Assembly (NCBI RefSeq): GCF_052113205.1
Contig: NZ_JBFRCU010000035.1
Span: 1-64,000, forward strand
Reading direction: 5' to 3'
DNA length: 64,000 bases
Source: Inquilinus sp052113205
Lineage (GTDB): Bacteria > Pseudomonadota > Alphaproteobacteria > DSM-16000 > Inquilinaceae
The notes under the pieces were generated by a model that ran no database searches, was not told where the DNA came from, and saw only the letters and a list, made by a program, of their open reading frames with translations. Positions 28,467-36,977 of this stretch are shown here, one piece after another. The translations under genes were made by a program, and so were the position numbers. Numbering within the stretch: position 1 is the first letter of the stretch; every line of letters starts with the position of its first letter.

Positions 28467-29876
28467 TTAAGGAGCGCCGGCAGCTTCGCGGATCCGCCGC
28501 AGCGTCTCGTCCCGGCCGAGGATCGCGGCCACCTCGAAGATACCTGGTGACACGTTCGATCCGGTCAATGCCGCGCGCAGCGGTTGCGCCACCTTGCCGA
28601 GCTTCAGCCCTTCGGCCTCGGCCAGGCGGTTGACCTCGGCCTCGAGCACCGCCTCGGTCCAATCATTCAGACCGGACAGCGCCGCCAGCAGCCGGCCGAG
28701 CAGGGCGCGGGCGTCGCCGGTCAGGATCTTCTGCGCTGCCTCGTTGAACGGCAGCGGGCCGGAGCGGAGGTAGAACAGCGCGCTGTCGGCCAGCTCGACC
28801 AGCGTCTTGGCCCGCTGCTTCAGCCCGGTCATGGCCAGCAGCAGGATGGCGCGGTCGGCGTCGACCAGCGACCGCTCCAGCGCCGTCTCCAGGTTGGGCG
28901 TGATCCGCTCCAGCAGCTCGGCATCCGGCGTCTCGCGCATATAGATGCCGTTCAGGTTCTCCAGCTTGGCGAAGTCGAGCCGCGAGGGCGACCGGCCGAC
29001 GCCGTCGAGGTCGAACCACTCGACTGCCTTCTCGGTCGGGATCACCTCCTCGTCGCCATGGCCCCAGCCGAGCCGCAGCAGGTAGTTGCGCAGCGCCGCC
29101 GGCAGGTAGCCCATGTCGCGATAGGCCTCGATGCCCAGCGCGCCGTGCCGCTTCGACAGCTTGGCTCCGTCCGGCCCGTGGATCAGCGGGATATGGGCGA
29201 AGTCCGGCGGGGCCGTGCCGATGGCGTTGTACAGCTGCACCTGGCGGAACGTGTTGGTCAGGTGATCGTCGCCGCGGATGATCTGGGTGATGCCCATGTC
29301 GATGTCGTCGACCACCACCGACAGCATGTAGACCGGCGTGCCGTCGGCGCGCAGCAGCACCATGTCGTCGAGCTGGTCGTTCTGCACCGTCACCGGGCCC
29401 TGGACCTTGTCCTCGACCGTGGTCTCGCCGGTCCGGGGCGCGCGCAGGCGGATCACCGGGTCGAGACCCTTCGGCGCCTCGGCCGGATCACGGTCGCGCC
29501 AATAGCTGGTGTAATAGGCCCAGGGCTTGCCTTCGGCCTTGGCCTTCTCGCGCAGCGCTTCCAGCTCGGCCGGCTGCAGCCAGCAGTGATAGGCCTTGCC
29601 CTCGGCCAGCAGCTTGCGCGCGACCTCGGCATGCCGCTCGCGCCGCTCGAACTGCGACACGATCTCCTCGTCCCAGTCCAGCCCGAACCAGGCCAGCCCG
29701 TCGATGATCTTCCGCACCGCATCCTCGCTGGAGCGGGCGCGGTCGGTGTCCTCGATGCGCAGGCGGAAGACGCCGCCGTGATGGCGGGCATAGAGCCAGT
29801 TGTACAGGGCCGTCCGGGCCCCGCCGATATGCAGGTAGCCGGTCGGGGAGGGGGCGAAGCGGGTCACGACCGTCAT
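28467..29876 (-). CDS. gltX: Glutamyl-tRNA synthetase
   Basis: A class I aminoacyl-tRNA synthetase charging tRNA-Glu (and possibly tRNA-Gln where GatCAB is used). The 469-residue protein begins MTVVTRFAPSPTGYLHIGGA, with the HIGH-type signature HIGG, and has the second ATP signature KLSKRHGA. DHLTNTFRQVQLYNA and IPLIHGPDG are typical. The C-terminal helical anticodon domain ends LGRDETLRRIREA. ATG 29876 matches the family N-terminus exactly; upstream in-frame sequence is Arg/Pro-rich noise. It diverges from comEC with a 64-bp gap. Confidence 0.97.
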   Translation of the reverse strand: MTVVTRFAPSPTGYLHIGGARTALYNWLYARHHGGVFRLRIEDTDRARSSEDAVRKIIDGLAWFGLDWDEEIVSQFERRERHAEVARKLLAEGKAYHCWLQPAELEALREKAKAEGKPWAYYTSYWRDRDPAEAPKGLDPVIRLRAPRTGETTVEDKVQGPVTVQNDQLDDMVLLRADGTPVYMLSVVVDDIDMGITQIIRGDDHLTNTFRQVQLYNAIGTAPPDFAHIPLIHGPDGAKLSKRHGALGIEAYRDMGYLPAALRNYLLRLGWGHGDEEVIPTEKAVEWFDLDGVGRSPSRLDFAKLENLNGIYMRETPDAELLERITPNLETALERSLVDADRAILLLAMTGLKQRAKTLVELADSALFYLRSGPLPFNEAAQKILTGDARALLGRLLAALSGLNDWTEAVLEAEVNRLAEAEGLKLGKVAQPLRAALTGSNVSPGIFEVAAILGRDETLRRIREAAGAP

Positions 29877-29940
29877 GGGCCAAATTCCACAGGGGCTGCT
29901 ACGATGAAGGCGAGAGGTCCATAGCATAGGCCTTCGGCCC

Positions 29941-32112
29941 ATGGCTAATGCGGGGGCATCGGTCGGAGTTCCGGGATCCGTGCGGGCGTCGCTGCGGCGG
30001 CTTGGCGCGGCCGGACGCGGGATCGCCCGGCCGGATTGGGCGGAGCTGGCCGACGCCTTGGCCGGCGGCGCGCGGCGCCGCCTGGTGTTGCTGGTGCCGT
30101 GCGGCCTCGGCACCGGCATCGGCGTCTACTTCGCCCTGCCGTCGGAGCCGCCACTCGCGGCAGGTCTCGGCGCGCTGCTCCTGTCCGGCTTGCTGACGCT
30201 GCTGCTGCGCCGGCGGCCGCGGGCGCTGTGCTTCGCCGCGCTGCTGCTGGCCGTGGCGGTGGGCTTCCTGGCGGCGGAGCTGCGCACACGGGCGGTGGCG
30301 GCGCCGCTGCTCGACCGCGAGCGGCGTGGTCTGGTGACCGGCACGGTCGAGACGGTCGATCTGCTGCCGCATGGCGTGCGCGTCGTGCTTGGCGACCTGA
30401 TCCTGGAGGGGCTGGCGCCGGAGGCGACGCCGGCGGCGGTGCGGCTGCGGCTGCTCGGGGCGGAGACGGTGCCCGCAGCCGGCGACCGGATCCGGGTGCG
30501 GGCGACATTGGCGCCGGTGGACGGGCCGGCCTATCCGGGCGGCTTCGACTTCCGGCGGCAGTTGTTCTTCCAGGGCATCGGCGGCACCGGCTTCGCCATG
30601 GGCCGGGTGGAGCGGCGGGACGAGGCCGATCCGGCGCCGTCCAGCCTGGCCCGGCTGCAGGATGCGATCGCCGCCCGGGTGCGGGCGCAGGTGAGCGGCG
30701 ACGCCGGGGCCATCGCCGTCGCGTTCCTGACCGGCGAGCGCGCCGGCATCAGCGACCAGGCCAACCAGGCGATGCGCGATTCCGGCCTGGCCCATCTGCT
30801 GTCGATCTCCGGTATCCATATCAGCCTGGTGGCGATCCTGCTGCTCGGCGCCGTCCGGCTGGGTCTGGCCCTGATCGAGCCGGTGGCGCTGCGCCGGCCG
30901 ATCAAGAAATGGGCGGCCGGCATCGCGCTGCTCGGCATTGTCGGCTACACCATCCTGGTCGGCGCCTCGGTGCCGACGGTGCGGTCCTGCGTCATGACCG
31001 GCGTTGTGCTGCTGGCGGTGATGGCCGACCGGGTGGCGATCTCGATGCGGCTGGTCGCCCTGGCCGCCACCGTGGTGCTGCTGGTGGTGCCGGAGGCGCT
31101 GCCCGGCCCGAGTTTCCAGATGTCCTTCGCCGCGGTGATCGCGCTGATCGCGGCCTATGAGGCGCTGCGGCCGCATCTGGCCGGGTGGCGCGCCGACGCC
31201 GGGCCGGTGCGCCGGATCCTGTTCTATCTCGGCGGCATCGTGCTGACCACGCTGGTCGCCACCGTCGCCACCACACCCTTCGCCATCTACCACTTTCAGC
31301 GCTTCGCCCCGCTGGCCGTGGCCGCCAACCTGATGGCGATCCCGCTGACCTCGATCCTGATCATGCCGGCGGTGCTGCTGGCCTATCCGGCCATGCTGCT
31401 CGGCCTCGACGGCTGGGTGCTGCCGCTGCTGGGCTGGGGCAACGAGGCGATGCTGTGGGTGGCGAACACCGTCTCATCCTGGCCGCTGGCCGCCTTCGCG
31501 GTGCCGGCGATCCCGGCCTGGGGGCTGGTCGCCGGCGCCATTGGCGGGCTGTGGCTGTGCCTGGCCGGAGGACGGCTGCGCCTGCTGGGGCTGCTGGCCT
31601 TGCCGCTGGTGCTGGTCGCGGCGCTGACCGCGCCGTCGCCGCAGATCCTGGTCGACGGCACCGGCCGGCTTGCCGCGGTGCGGGTGCCCGAAGGCGGTCT
31701 GGCCTTCTCCACCCGCCGCAGCGAGCGCTTCATCCGCGAGATCTGGTTGCGGGCCGAGGCCGCGGCCGAGGACGCGCCCTGGCCGCAGCAGGGACCCGCC
31801 GCCGGCGACCGGTTGGCCTGCGACCCGCGCGGCTGCCTCTACCGCTTCGGCGACCGGACGGTCGCCTTCACCCGCAGCGGCGAGGGCTTCGACGACGACT
31901 GCGCCGCGGCCGATCTGGTGATCACCGACCTAGTGGCGCCGCGCTGGTGCCGGCCGCGCTTCGGCATCTGGGACCGCTTCGACCTGCGCCGCGCTGGCGG
32001 CATCACGGTCGACCTCTCCAGCCCGCAACCGCAGGTCGCGACGGTGGCGGCGGCGGTCGGCGACCGCCCCTGGGCGCCGGCCCCGTTCCGGGCAGCGGCG
32101 GCGCCCGACTGA
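29941..32112 (+). CDS. comEC: ComEC/Rec2-family membrane protein
   Basis: A 723-residue polytopic protein related to the DNA-uptake channel ComEC. An N-terminal DUF4131-like domain (two or three helices, then a soluble beta region to about residue 220: RIRVRATLAPVDGPAYPGGFDFRRQLFFQGIGG) is followed by the Competence membrane domain (LTGERAGISDQANQAMRDSGLAHLLSISGIHISLVAILLL, SVPTVRSCVMTG, ALPGPSFQMSFAAV). The last 170 residues lack the HxHxDH motif of the metallo-beta-lactamase nuclease domain of Bacillus ComEC; they hold a Cys-containing domain of unknown function instead, as in many alphaproteobacterial homologues. Natural transformation is therefore possible but not shown. Confidence 0.88.
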   Translation: MANAGASVGVPGSVRASLRRLGAAGRGIARPDWAELADALAGGARRRLVLLVPCGLGTGIGVYFALPSEPPLAAGLGALLLSGLLTLLLRRRPRALCFAALLLAVAVGFLAAELRTRAVAAPLLDRERRGLVTGTVETVDLLPHGVRVVLGDLILEGLAPEATPAAVRLRLLGAETVPAAGDRIRVRATLAPVDGPAYPGGFDFRRQLFFQGIGGTGFAMGRVERRDEADPAPSSLARLQDAIAARVRAQVSGDAGAIAVAFLTGERAGISDQANQAMRDSGLAHLLSISGIHISLVAILLLGAVRLGLALIEPVALRRPIKKWAAGIALLGIVGYTILVGASVPTVRSCVMTGVVLLAVMADRVAISMRLVALAATVVLLVVPEALPGPSFQMSFAAVIALIAAYEALRPHLAGWRADAGPVRRILFYLGGIVLTTLVATVATTPFAIYHFQRFAPLAVAANLMAIPLTSILIMPAVLLAYPAMLLGLDGWVLPLLGWGNEAMLWVANTVSSWPLAAFAVPAIPAWGLVAGAIGGLWLCLAGGRLRLLGLLALPLVLVAALTAPSPQILVDGTGRLAAVRVPEGGLAFSTRRSERFIREIWLRAEAAAEDAPWPQQGPAAGDRLACDPRGCLYRFGDRTVAFTRSGEGFDDDCAAADLVITDLVAPRWCRPRFGIWDRFDLRRAGGITVDLSSPQPQVATVAAAVGDRPWAPAPFRAAAAPD

Positions 32113-32116
32113 TGGG

Positions 32117-32974
32117 TCAGCGGGCCGTGGCCATCATCGTGCGCCCCTCGGCGTTGCCGGCCTTGGCGGCGTCCAGCACCTCGGGATAGGGGTAGTTCAG
32201 CCCCAGCAGCTGGCGCAGGTCGGGGCTGGCCTGCTCGACGAAGGCCCGGGGCAGGGCGGCCGGCATGTCCTCCATCGGCTTCACGAATTTCGGCAGGTAC
32301 TGGATCAGGATCGCCGACCGGTCCTGCCGCGACCGGTTCGGCATGGCGCAGTGCCAGACCGCGCCGAAGAACACCACCGTGTCGCCAGACTCGCCCAGCA
32401 TGCGGGCGCAGCGCTCGTGGAAGCGGTCGCTTTCGGCCGGGTAGCGCAGCTCCTTCTGCGTCCCCGGCACATAGGCGGTGGCACCGGTCTCCTCGGTGAA
32501 AGGGTCGAGCAGGATGGTCGCCTGGGCGTTCAGCGGGAAGGACGCGTTGATCCGCACCGGATGCGATTCCGGCTTATGCAGGTCCCAGTAGGGGTAGTCG
32601 ATATGCGGCTCCTGGCCGGGGCCGCCGGGCAGGATGCGGTTGGCCGCGATCGACCCCATGATGAACTCGCTGCCCAGGAAGGCGCGCATCACCGCCATCA
32701 GCGCCGGATGCGCCGCCATGCGCGAGAACACCTCGCCCTTGGCCAGCAGGTTCCACACCCGGCGCTGCAGGGCGATCTTGCCCTCCTGCTCGGCGGCACC
32801 CTGGAAATGCGTGACCTTGGGCGTGCTGCCTTCGGATTCGCGCATCACCACCGCCCGCGCCTCGGCGATCTCGGCCGGTGTGAACAGGCCGCGCAGCAGC
32901 ACCGCGCCTGCGCCGTCCAGCAGCTCCGCCACGATCGCGGCCGGGTCGATCGTGTCCGGTGTGTAGCTCTTCAT
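32117..32974 (-). CDS. Phytanoyl-CoA dioxygenase-family Fe(II)/2-oxoglutarate oxygenase
   Basis: A 285-residue non-haem iron oxygenase. The facial triad is probably H and D in GPGQEPHIDYPYWD with the distal His in FFGAVWHCAMPNRSRQDRSA, whose downstream Arg should bind 2-oxoglutarate. The double-stranded beta-helix is complete. A start at ATG 32974 follows GGAGGGATGG. It diverges from a Gfo/Idh/MocA oxidoreductase across a perfect LacI-type operator, so the two are probably co-regulated and may act on one sugar- or polyol-like substrate. The actual substrate cannot be read from sequence. Confidence 0.88.
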   Translation of the reverse strand: MKSYTPDTIDPAAIVAELLDGAGAVLLRGLFTPAEIAEARAVVMRESEGSTPKVTHFQGAAEQEGKIALQRRVWNLLAKGEVFSRMAAHPALMAVMRAFLGSEFIMGSIAANRILPGGPGQEPHIDYPYWDLHKPESHPVRINASFPLNAQATILLDPFTEETGATAYVPGTQKELRYPAESDRFHERCARMLGESGDTVVFFGAVWHCAMPNRSRQDRSAILIQYLPKFVKPMEDMPAALPRAFVEQASPDLRQLLGLNYPYPEVLDAAKAGNAEGRTMMATAR

Positions 32975-33012
32975 GCCATCCCTCCCTGCAGGTTGCCGCC
33001 AGCGTAGTACGT

Positions 33013-33030
33013 TTTGCAAGCGCTTGCAAA
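33013..33030. promoter_or_regulatory. Perfect 18-bp LacI/GalR-type operator
   Basis: TTTGCAAGCGCTTGCAAA is an exact palindrome with the central CG and flanking AAGCGCTT expected of LacI/GalR-family operators. It lies 38 bp before the minus-strand dioxygenase start and 58 bp before the plus-strand oxidoreductase start, so a bound repressor could silence both. The LacI-family gene at 35874-36941 is the obvious candidate regulator. Confidence 0.85.
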
Positions 33031-33088
33031 TCGGATCGACGGCAGAACTCCGGCGGGGTACGATGCTGCGGACCAGGGAGCGAAAACG

Positions 33089-34216
33089 ATGGCGGAGACA
33101 CTTCGGATCGGGCTGATCGGGGCCGGCTATATGGGCAAGGCCCACAGCATCGGCCTGCAGCTGGTGCGCACGGCGTTCCAGCCGCCATTGATCCCGGTTT
33201 GCGAGATGATCTGCAGCACCACGGAGGAGGGCGCCGCCGCCCATGCCACGGCCTGGGGCTGGAACCGGTCGACCGCGGACTGGCGAGCGCTGGTGGGTGA
33301 CCCGGCGGTCGACGCCGTGATCATCGCCACCCCGCCGCGCAGCCATCTGGCGATGGCGACCGAGACGCTGCGCCTGGGCAAGCCGGTGCTCTGCGAGAAG
33401 CCGCTGGGCTGCGACCCGGCCGAATCGAAGGCGATGGTCGAGGCGGCGGAGGAAGCGGGCGTCGCCACCATGGTCGGCTTCAACTACATCCGCACCCCGG
33501 CCAGCCAGCTGGCGAAGCAGATCATCGATGCCGGCGAGATCGGCGAGGTGATCCAGGTCACCGCCGAGCATGTCGAGGACTACCTGCACGACCCGCGGGC
33601 GCCGACGTCCTGGCGCACCCGGATCGCCACCGGCACCGAGGCTGGGGCGCTGGGCGACGTCGCGCCCCACATCGTCAACGCCTGCCTGCGACTGGTCGGG
33701 CCGATCGAATCGCTGGTGGCGGATCTGAACATCGTGCGGGCGACGCGACCCGGTCCCGAGGGCGAAGAGCGGGTGGAGAATGACGACCAGGGCCAGATGC
33801 TGCTGCGCTTCGGCAATGGCGCCAGCGGCTCGCTCAGCTTCAGCCGCGTCGCCGCCGGGCGGAAGATGGGCTACACCTACCGAATCACCGGCACCAAGGG
33901 CGCCCTGGCCTTCGACCAGGAGAACCAGAACGAGCTTTGGCTCTACGACGCCGCGCGGCCGGCGGCGCGCCAGGGCTTTCAGCGCCTGCTGACCGGGCCG
34001 GCGCATCCCGACTACCTGGCCTTCAACCAGGGCGTCGGCCACGGCACCGGCTACAACGAGCAGATCGCGATCGAGGCGCGCGACTTCCTGGAGGCGGTGG
34101 CGACCGGCCGGCCGGTCTGGCCGACCTTTCGCGACGGCTGGGAGGTCGACCGCGTCACCGCCGCCGCCTTGCGCTCCGCCCGCGAGCGTGCCTGGGTGCG
34201 GATTGCGGATATCTGA
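33089..34216 (+). CDS. Gfo/Idh/MocA-family NAD(P)-dependent oxidoreductase
   Basis: A 375-residue dehydrogenase of the inositol/glucose-fructose family. The N-terminal Rossmann motif is LRIGLIGAGYMGKAHSIGL, then VDAVIIATPPRSHLAMA and the catalytic-lysine motif CEKPLGCDPAESKAMV. The C-terminal beta-sheet domain has GVATMVGFNYIRTPASQLAK and GALGDVAPHIVNACLRLVG. ATG 33089 follows AGGGAGCG. The exact sugar or cyclitol is unknown. The divergent dioxygenase and the intervening LacI operator imply induction by a carbohydrate-like ligand. Confidence 0.92.
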   Translation: MAETLRIGLIGAGYMGKAHSIGLQLVRTAFQPPLIPVCEMICSTTEEGAAAHATAWGWNRSTADWRALVGDPAVDAVIIATPPRSHLAMATETLRLGKPVLCEKPLGCDPAESKAMVEAAEEAGVATMVGFNYIRTPASQLAKQIIDAGEIGEVIQVTAEHVEDYLHDPRAPTSWRTRIATGTEAGALGDVAPHIVNACLRLVGPIESLVADLNIVRATRPGPEGEERVENDDQGQMLLRFGNGASGSLSFSRVAAGRKMGYTYRITGTKGALAFDQENQNELWLYDAARPAARQGFQRLLTGPAHPDYLAFNQGVGHGTGYNEQIAIEARDFLEAVATGRPVWPTFRDGWEVDRVTAAALRSARERAWVRIADI

Positions 34217-34251
34217 CCAGGCTGTGCTGACAAAGACCTGTATGCCCCTAC

Positions 34252-34334
34252 CGTCATGGCGAGCCCCAAAGGGGCGTGGCCATCCAGAGATCCAGCCGCT
34301 GGATCGCCATGTCGCTGCGCTCCTCGCGATGACG
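34252..34334. repeat. Extragenic palindrome, CGTCATGGCGAG family
   Basis: CGTCATGGCGAG (34252-34263) faces CTCGCGATGACG (34323-34334). Between them are internal hairpins (CCCC-AAA-GGGG and ATCCAG-CCG-CTGGAT). It lies between the convergent oxidoreductase and NIPSNAP genes. Confidence 0.85.
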
Positions 34335-34379
34335 ATTTAAAACTGCGGTGAATCGCTCTTAGTAAGCTTGGTGCGATTT

Positions 34380-35093
34380 TCAGCCGCGTAGCCGCGAGCG
34401 CGTTGTCGGCGATAGCAGCGCGACTTCCGGCGGCCTGGCCAGATGCGGTCGCAGGGCTTCGGCGAAGCCGGGCATGCTGGCGAGGACGACGGCATGGCGC
34501 TCATAGGCGGCCCGGTCCGGGAAGCGGGAGAACCAGACGAAGACCCGCGCGTCCTCGCGCACCGGCAGGGCTGGGAAGCCGTTCTCGCCGTGCTCGCTCA
34601 CGAAGCTCGCCAGGATCGGGGTGCCGGCATCGCCGAGCATCGGGGCCAGGACGGTCTTGAACACCTCCGGGAACCCGGCCTCGGCCTCCGGCTGAAGATG
34701 CCAGGTTGTGGCCGTGATGATCCCATCGCTGCCCCCGGCAGGACGGCCTGGGCCGAGCCGGAAGCCCGAGTCCGGATGCGCTGGCCGCAGCAGCAGCACG
34801 TCGTCCGAATCGATCATGGTCGCATTGGCGGCGCTGCGGTGCGCCTGCCACGCCGGCCCGCCGTAGAAGGCCCGCAGCGACTCGGTCCGCGACCGGAGGC
34901 CCGGGAAGCCGCGCAGCCAGACGAAATGGTCTGGCGCATCGAGGTCGCGGCACTGGCCGATCACGTCGATCCCGACCGTCTCCTGCGTCTCCACGAACTC
35001 GCGGTCGAACAGCGTGATCAGCACGTCGCGCTGCCCCGGATGCAGCGTGTAGCGCCGCAACTCCACGACCGGGCTGAAGGTCCCGCTTTGCAT
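34380..35093 (-). CDS. NIPSNAP-family protein
   Basis: A 237-residue protein of two ferredoxin-like NIPSNAP halves. The first begins VVELRRYTLHPGQRDVLITLFDREFVETQETVG and includes DHFVWLRGFPGLRSRTESLRAFYGGPAWQAHR; the second has RVFVWFSRFPDRAAYERHAVVL. This is the dimeric alpha/beta-barrel fold used by many small stress or monooxygenase-like proteins; no catalytic role is established. ATG 35093 follows AAGGGAGGCGATC. It diverges from a TetR regulator over a direct-repeat operator region and is almost certainly that regulator's target. Confidence 0.85.
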   Translation of the reverse strand: MQSGTFSPVVELRRYTLHPGQRDVLITLFDREFVETQETVGIDVIGQCRDLDAPDHFVWLRGFPGLRSRTESLRAFYGGPAWQAHRSAANATMIDSDDVLLLRPAHPDSGFRLGPGRPAGGSDGIITATTWHLQPEAEAGFPEVFKTVLAPMLGDAGTPILASFVSEHGENGFPALPVREDARVFVWFSRFPDRAAYERHAVVLASMPGFAEALRPHLARPPEVALLSPTTRSRLRG

Positions 35094-35111
35094 GATCGCC
35101 TCCCTTTACCG

Positions 35112-35156
35112 AAACAGACCGGCTGTCCGGTTCTAAAACAGACTGATTGTCCGGTT
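35112..35156. promoter_or_regulatory. Tandem operator repeats between NIPSNAP and TetR genes
   Basis: Two 21-bp direct repeats at 35112-35132 and 35136-35156 both start AAACAGAC and end TGTCCGGTT, spaced 24 bp apart. The first also contains ACCGG-CTGT-CCGGT, a perfect inverted repeat. The placement between divergent genes fits binding by the adjacent TetR protein. Confidence 0.6.
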
Positions 35157-35179
35157 GAGTCAATATGCTACGGTTGGGC

Positions 35180-35809
35180 ATGACCGAGAGCGAGATCAGG
35201 CGAAAGCGCAGCTACGACCCCGAAGGCATGCGCCGGCGCCTGCTGGACGTTGCGGCGGAGGCGTTCCAATCCCGCGGCTACCAGGCCACCGGCATGCATG
35301 AGCTGATGCGCGAGGCCGGGGTGACCGGCGGGGCGCTGTACCATCATTTCCCGACCAAGAAGGCGCTCGGCCTCGCCGTCATCCACGACCGGGTGGCAGG
35401 GGAGGTGGAGGAGACCTGGATCGAGCCGGTCCGCACGGCGCCGGACGGCATCGACGGCATCGCCGGCGTGTTCGAGCGGATTGCCGCCGGGCTGCGGCGG
35501 CGCGGCGCCGTCTCCGGCTGCCCGCTGAACAACCTGGTGCTGGAACTGTCCCTGGCCGATCCGGAGTTCCGCACGGCGATGCAGGCGGTGTTCGAGGCCT
35601 GGCGGGCGGCGCTCGCGGCACGGCTGCGCGCCGACCAGGCAGCCGGCCGGCTGGCCGAGGCCGATGCCGACGACCTCGCCGCCTTCATCGTCGCCGCCTA
35701 TTCCGGGGCGATGGCCCAGGCCAAGGCACAGCAGGACGCCGGGCCCCTGGAGGCCTGCGCCCGCCAGTTGAAGCGCTGCTTGGAAGGATTGAGGCGCAAC
35801 ACAGCCTGA
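35180..35809 (+). CDS. TetR/AcrR-family transcriptional regulator
   Basis: A 209-residue repressor. The N-terminal HTH is DPEGMRRRLLDVAAEAFQSRGYQATGMHELMREAGVTGGALYHHFPTKKALGLAVI, the classic TetR motif. The C-terminal helical ligand/dimer domain contains SGCPLNNLVLELSLADPEFR, a pattern seen in the TetR_C YcdC/NemR-like group, whose members often sense electrophiles through cysteine; here the Cys is in SGCPLNN. An ATG 15 bp upstream (35165) is an alternative start; neither has a good ribosome site. It probably represses itself and the divergent NIPSNAP gene. Confidence 0.92.
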   Translation: MTESEIRRKRSYDPEGMRRRLLDVAAEAFQSRGYQATGMHELMREAGVTGGALYHHFPTKKALGLAVIHDRVAGEVEETWIEPVRTAPDGIDGIAGVFERIAAGLRRRGAVSGCPLNNLVLELSLADPEFRTAMQAVFEAWRAALAARLRADQAAGRLAEADADDLAAFIVAAYSGAMAQAKAQQDAGPLEACARQLKRCLEGLRRNTA

Positions 35810-35832
35810 GGCGGCCACTTCCCCCCTTTCAT

Positions 35833-35904
35833 CGTCATTCCCGCGAAAGCGGGAATCTCTTTCCGGTAGGGCGCTACGAGATCCCCGCTTCCGCGGGGAT
35901 GACG
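35833..35904. repeat. Extragenic palindrome, CGTCATTCCCGCGAAAGCGGG family
   Basis: Two hairpins (ATTCCCGC-GAAA-GCGGGAAT and ATCCCCGC-TTCC-GCGGGGAT) are arranged as one larger inverted repeat bounded by CGTC and GACG. The right arm lies inside the end of the LacI-family gene and encodes its last residues. Confidence 0.92.
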
Positions 35905-36941
35905 GGATGGGGCGGAGGGAGCGTATCCCGTTCCACCAGCGCGATGTCGAACAGCCGGCCCTCGATCGGGTGGTGGGGATCGGCCAGGCGGGCGGCGATC
36001 TGGTCGATGGCGTGGCGCACCATCTCGGCCATGGGCTGGCGGACCGTGGTCAGGCGGTAGCCGGACCAGGCGGCGAGGGGCATGTCGTCGAAGCCGACGA
36101 TGCCGATCTCCTGCGGCACGGCGAGGCCGCGCTCGCGGCAGGCGTCGAGGGCGCCGAGCGCAAGGATGTCGTCGCCGCAGAACACCGCCTGCGGCCGGTG
36201 CCGGTCGAGCAAATCGTGCATGCCGCGGCGGCCATGCTCATGCGAATAGTTGCCGGTGAACTCCACGGCCATCGGCTGCAGCCCCGCCGCTTCCAGCCCG
36301 CTCGAAAAACCCGCGGCACGGTCGATCGACGACGAATCGATCCCGGCCCCGCCCAGGAAGGCCAGCTGCCGCAGGCCGCGCGCCAGCATGGCTTCGGCAA
36401 CCAGGCGGCCGCCGGCGACATTGTCGACCGTCACCACCGGCACCACCTGCGACCCCGCCCGGCCGAACACATGCACCACCGGTAGCCCGGCGCGGGCGCA
36501 GGATTCGGCGAAGCCCTCGGGTGGCGCGGAGGTGGCGATCAGCACCGCGTCGACGCTGTATTGCAGCATCATGTCGAGGGCGGCATCGGCGCCGCCATCC
36601 TCCGACAGGTTGGCGATCAGCGGCCGCAGCCCGCGGCGCTGCAACTCCCGCGTGAACAGGTCGAACACATCCATGAAGGCGGGGTTGGCGAAATGGCTCG
36701 AGACCAGCCCGACCAGCTCGGTCCTACCGGTCATCAGGCTGCGCGCCAGTTGGTTGGGGCGGTAGCCCAGCGCCTCCGCCGCCGCCAGGACGCGGGCCCG
36801 CATCCGGGGCGAGACGCTGGCATCCTTGGTGAAGGTGCGGGAGACGGCCGAGATCGATACGCCGGCCGCCTCCGCGACCTGCTGCGCCGTCACCCGCTCG
36901 GCGCCGCCGGCCCGATGCCGGCTGCTGCTGGAGCGCCTCAC
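35874..36941 (-). CDS. LacI/GalR-family transcriptional regulator
   Basis: A 355-residue regulator with an N-terminal HTH (VTAQQVAEAAGVSISAVSRTFTKDASVSPRMRARVLAAAEALGYRPNQLARSLMTGRT) and a periplasmic-binding-protein-like sensor domain (LVGLVSSHFANPAFMDVF ... VFCGDDILALGALDACRERGLAVPQEIGIVGFDDMPLAAWSGYRLTTVRQP). The start is a GTG at 36941. The final residues VIPAEAGIS come from an extragenic palindrome, so the original C-terminus, near VERDTLPPP, has been altered. It probably controls the dioxygenase/oxidoreductase pair through the 33013 operator. The effector is unknown. Confidence 0.93.
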   Translation of the reverse strand: MRRSSSSRHRAGGAERVTAQQVAEAAGVSISAVSRTFTKDASVSPRMRARVLAAAEALGYRPNQLARSLMTGRTELVGLVSSHFANPAFMDVFDLFTRELQRRGLRPLIANLSEDGGADAALDMMLQYSVDAVLIATSAPPEGFAESCARAGLPVVHVFGRAGSQVVPVVTVDNVAGGRLVAEAMLARGLRQLAFLGGAGIDSSSIDRAAGFSSGLEAAGLQPMAVEFTGNYSHEHGRRGMHDLLDRHRPQAVFCGDDILALGALDACRERGLAVPQEIGIVGFDDMPLAAWSGYRLTTVRQPMAEMVRHAIDQIAARLADPHHPIEGRLFDIALVERDTLPPPHPVIPAEAGIS

Positions 36942-36977
36942 GCGGTCACGATCCGCCCGAGAAGGGGCGCTGGAGCC

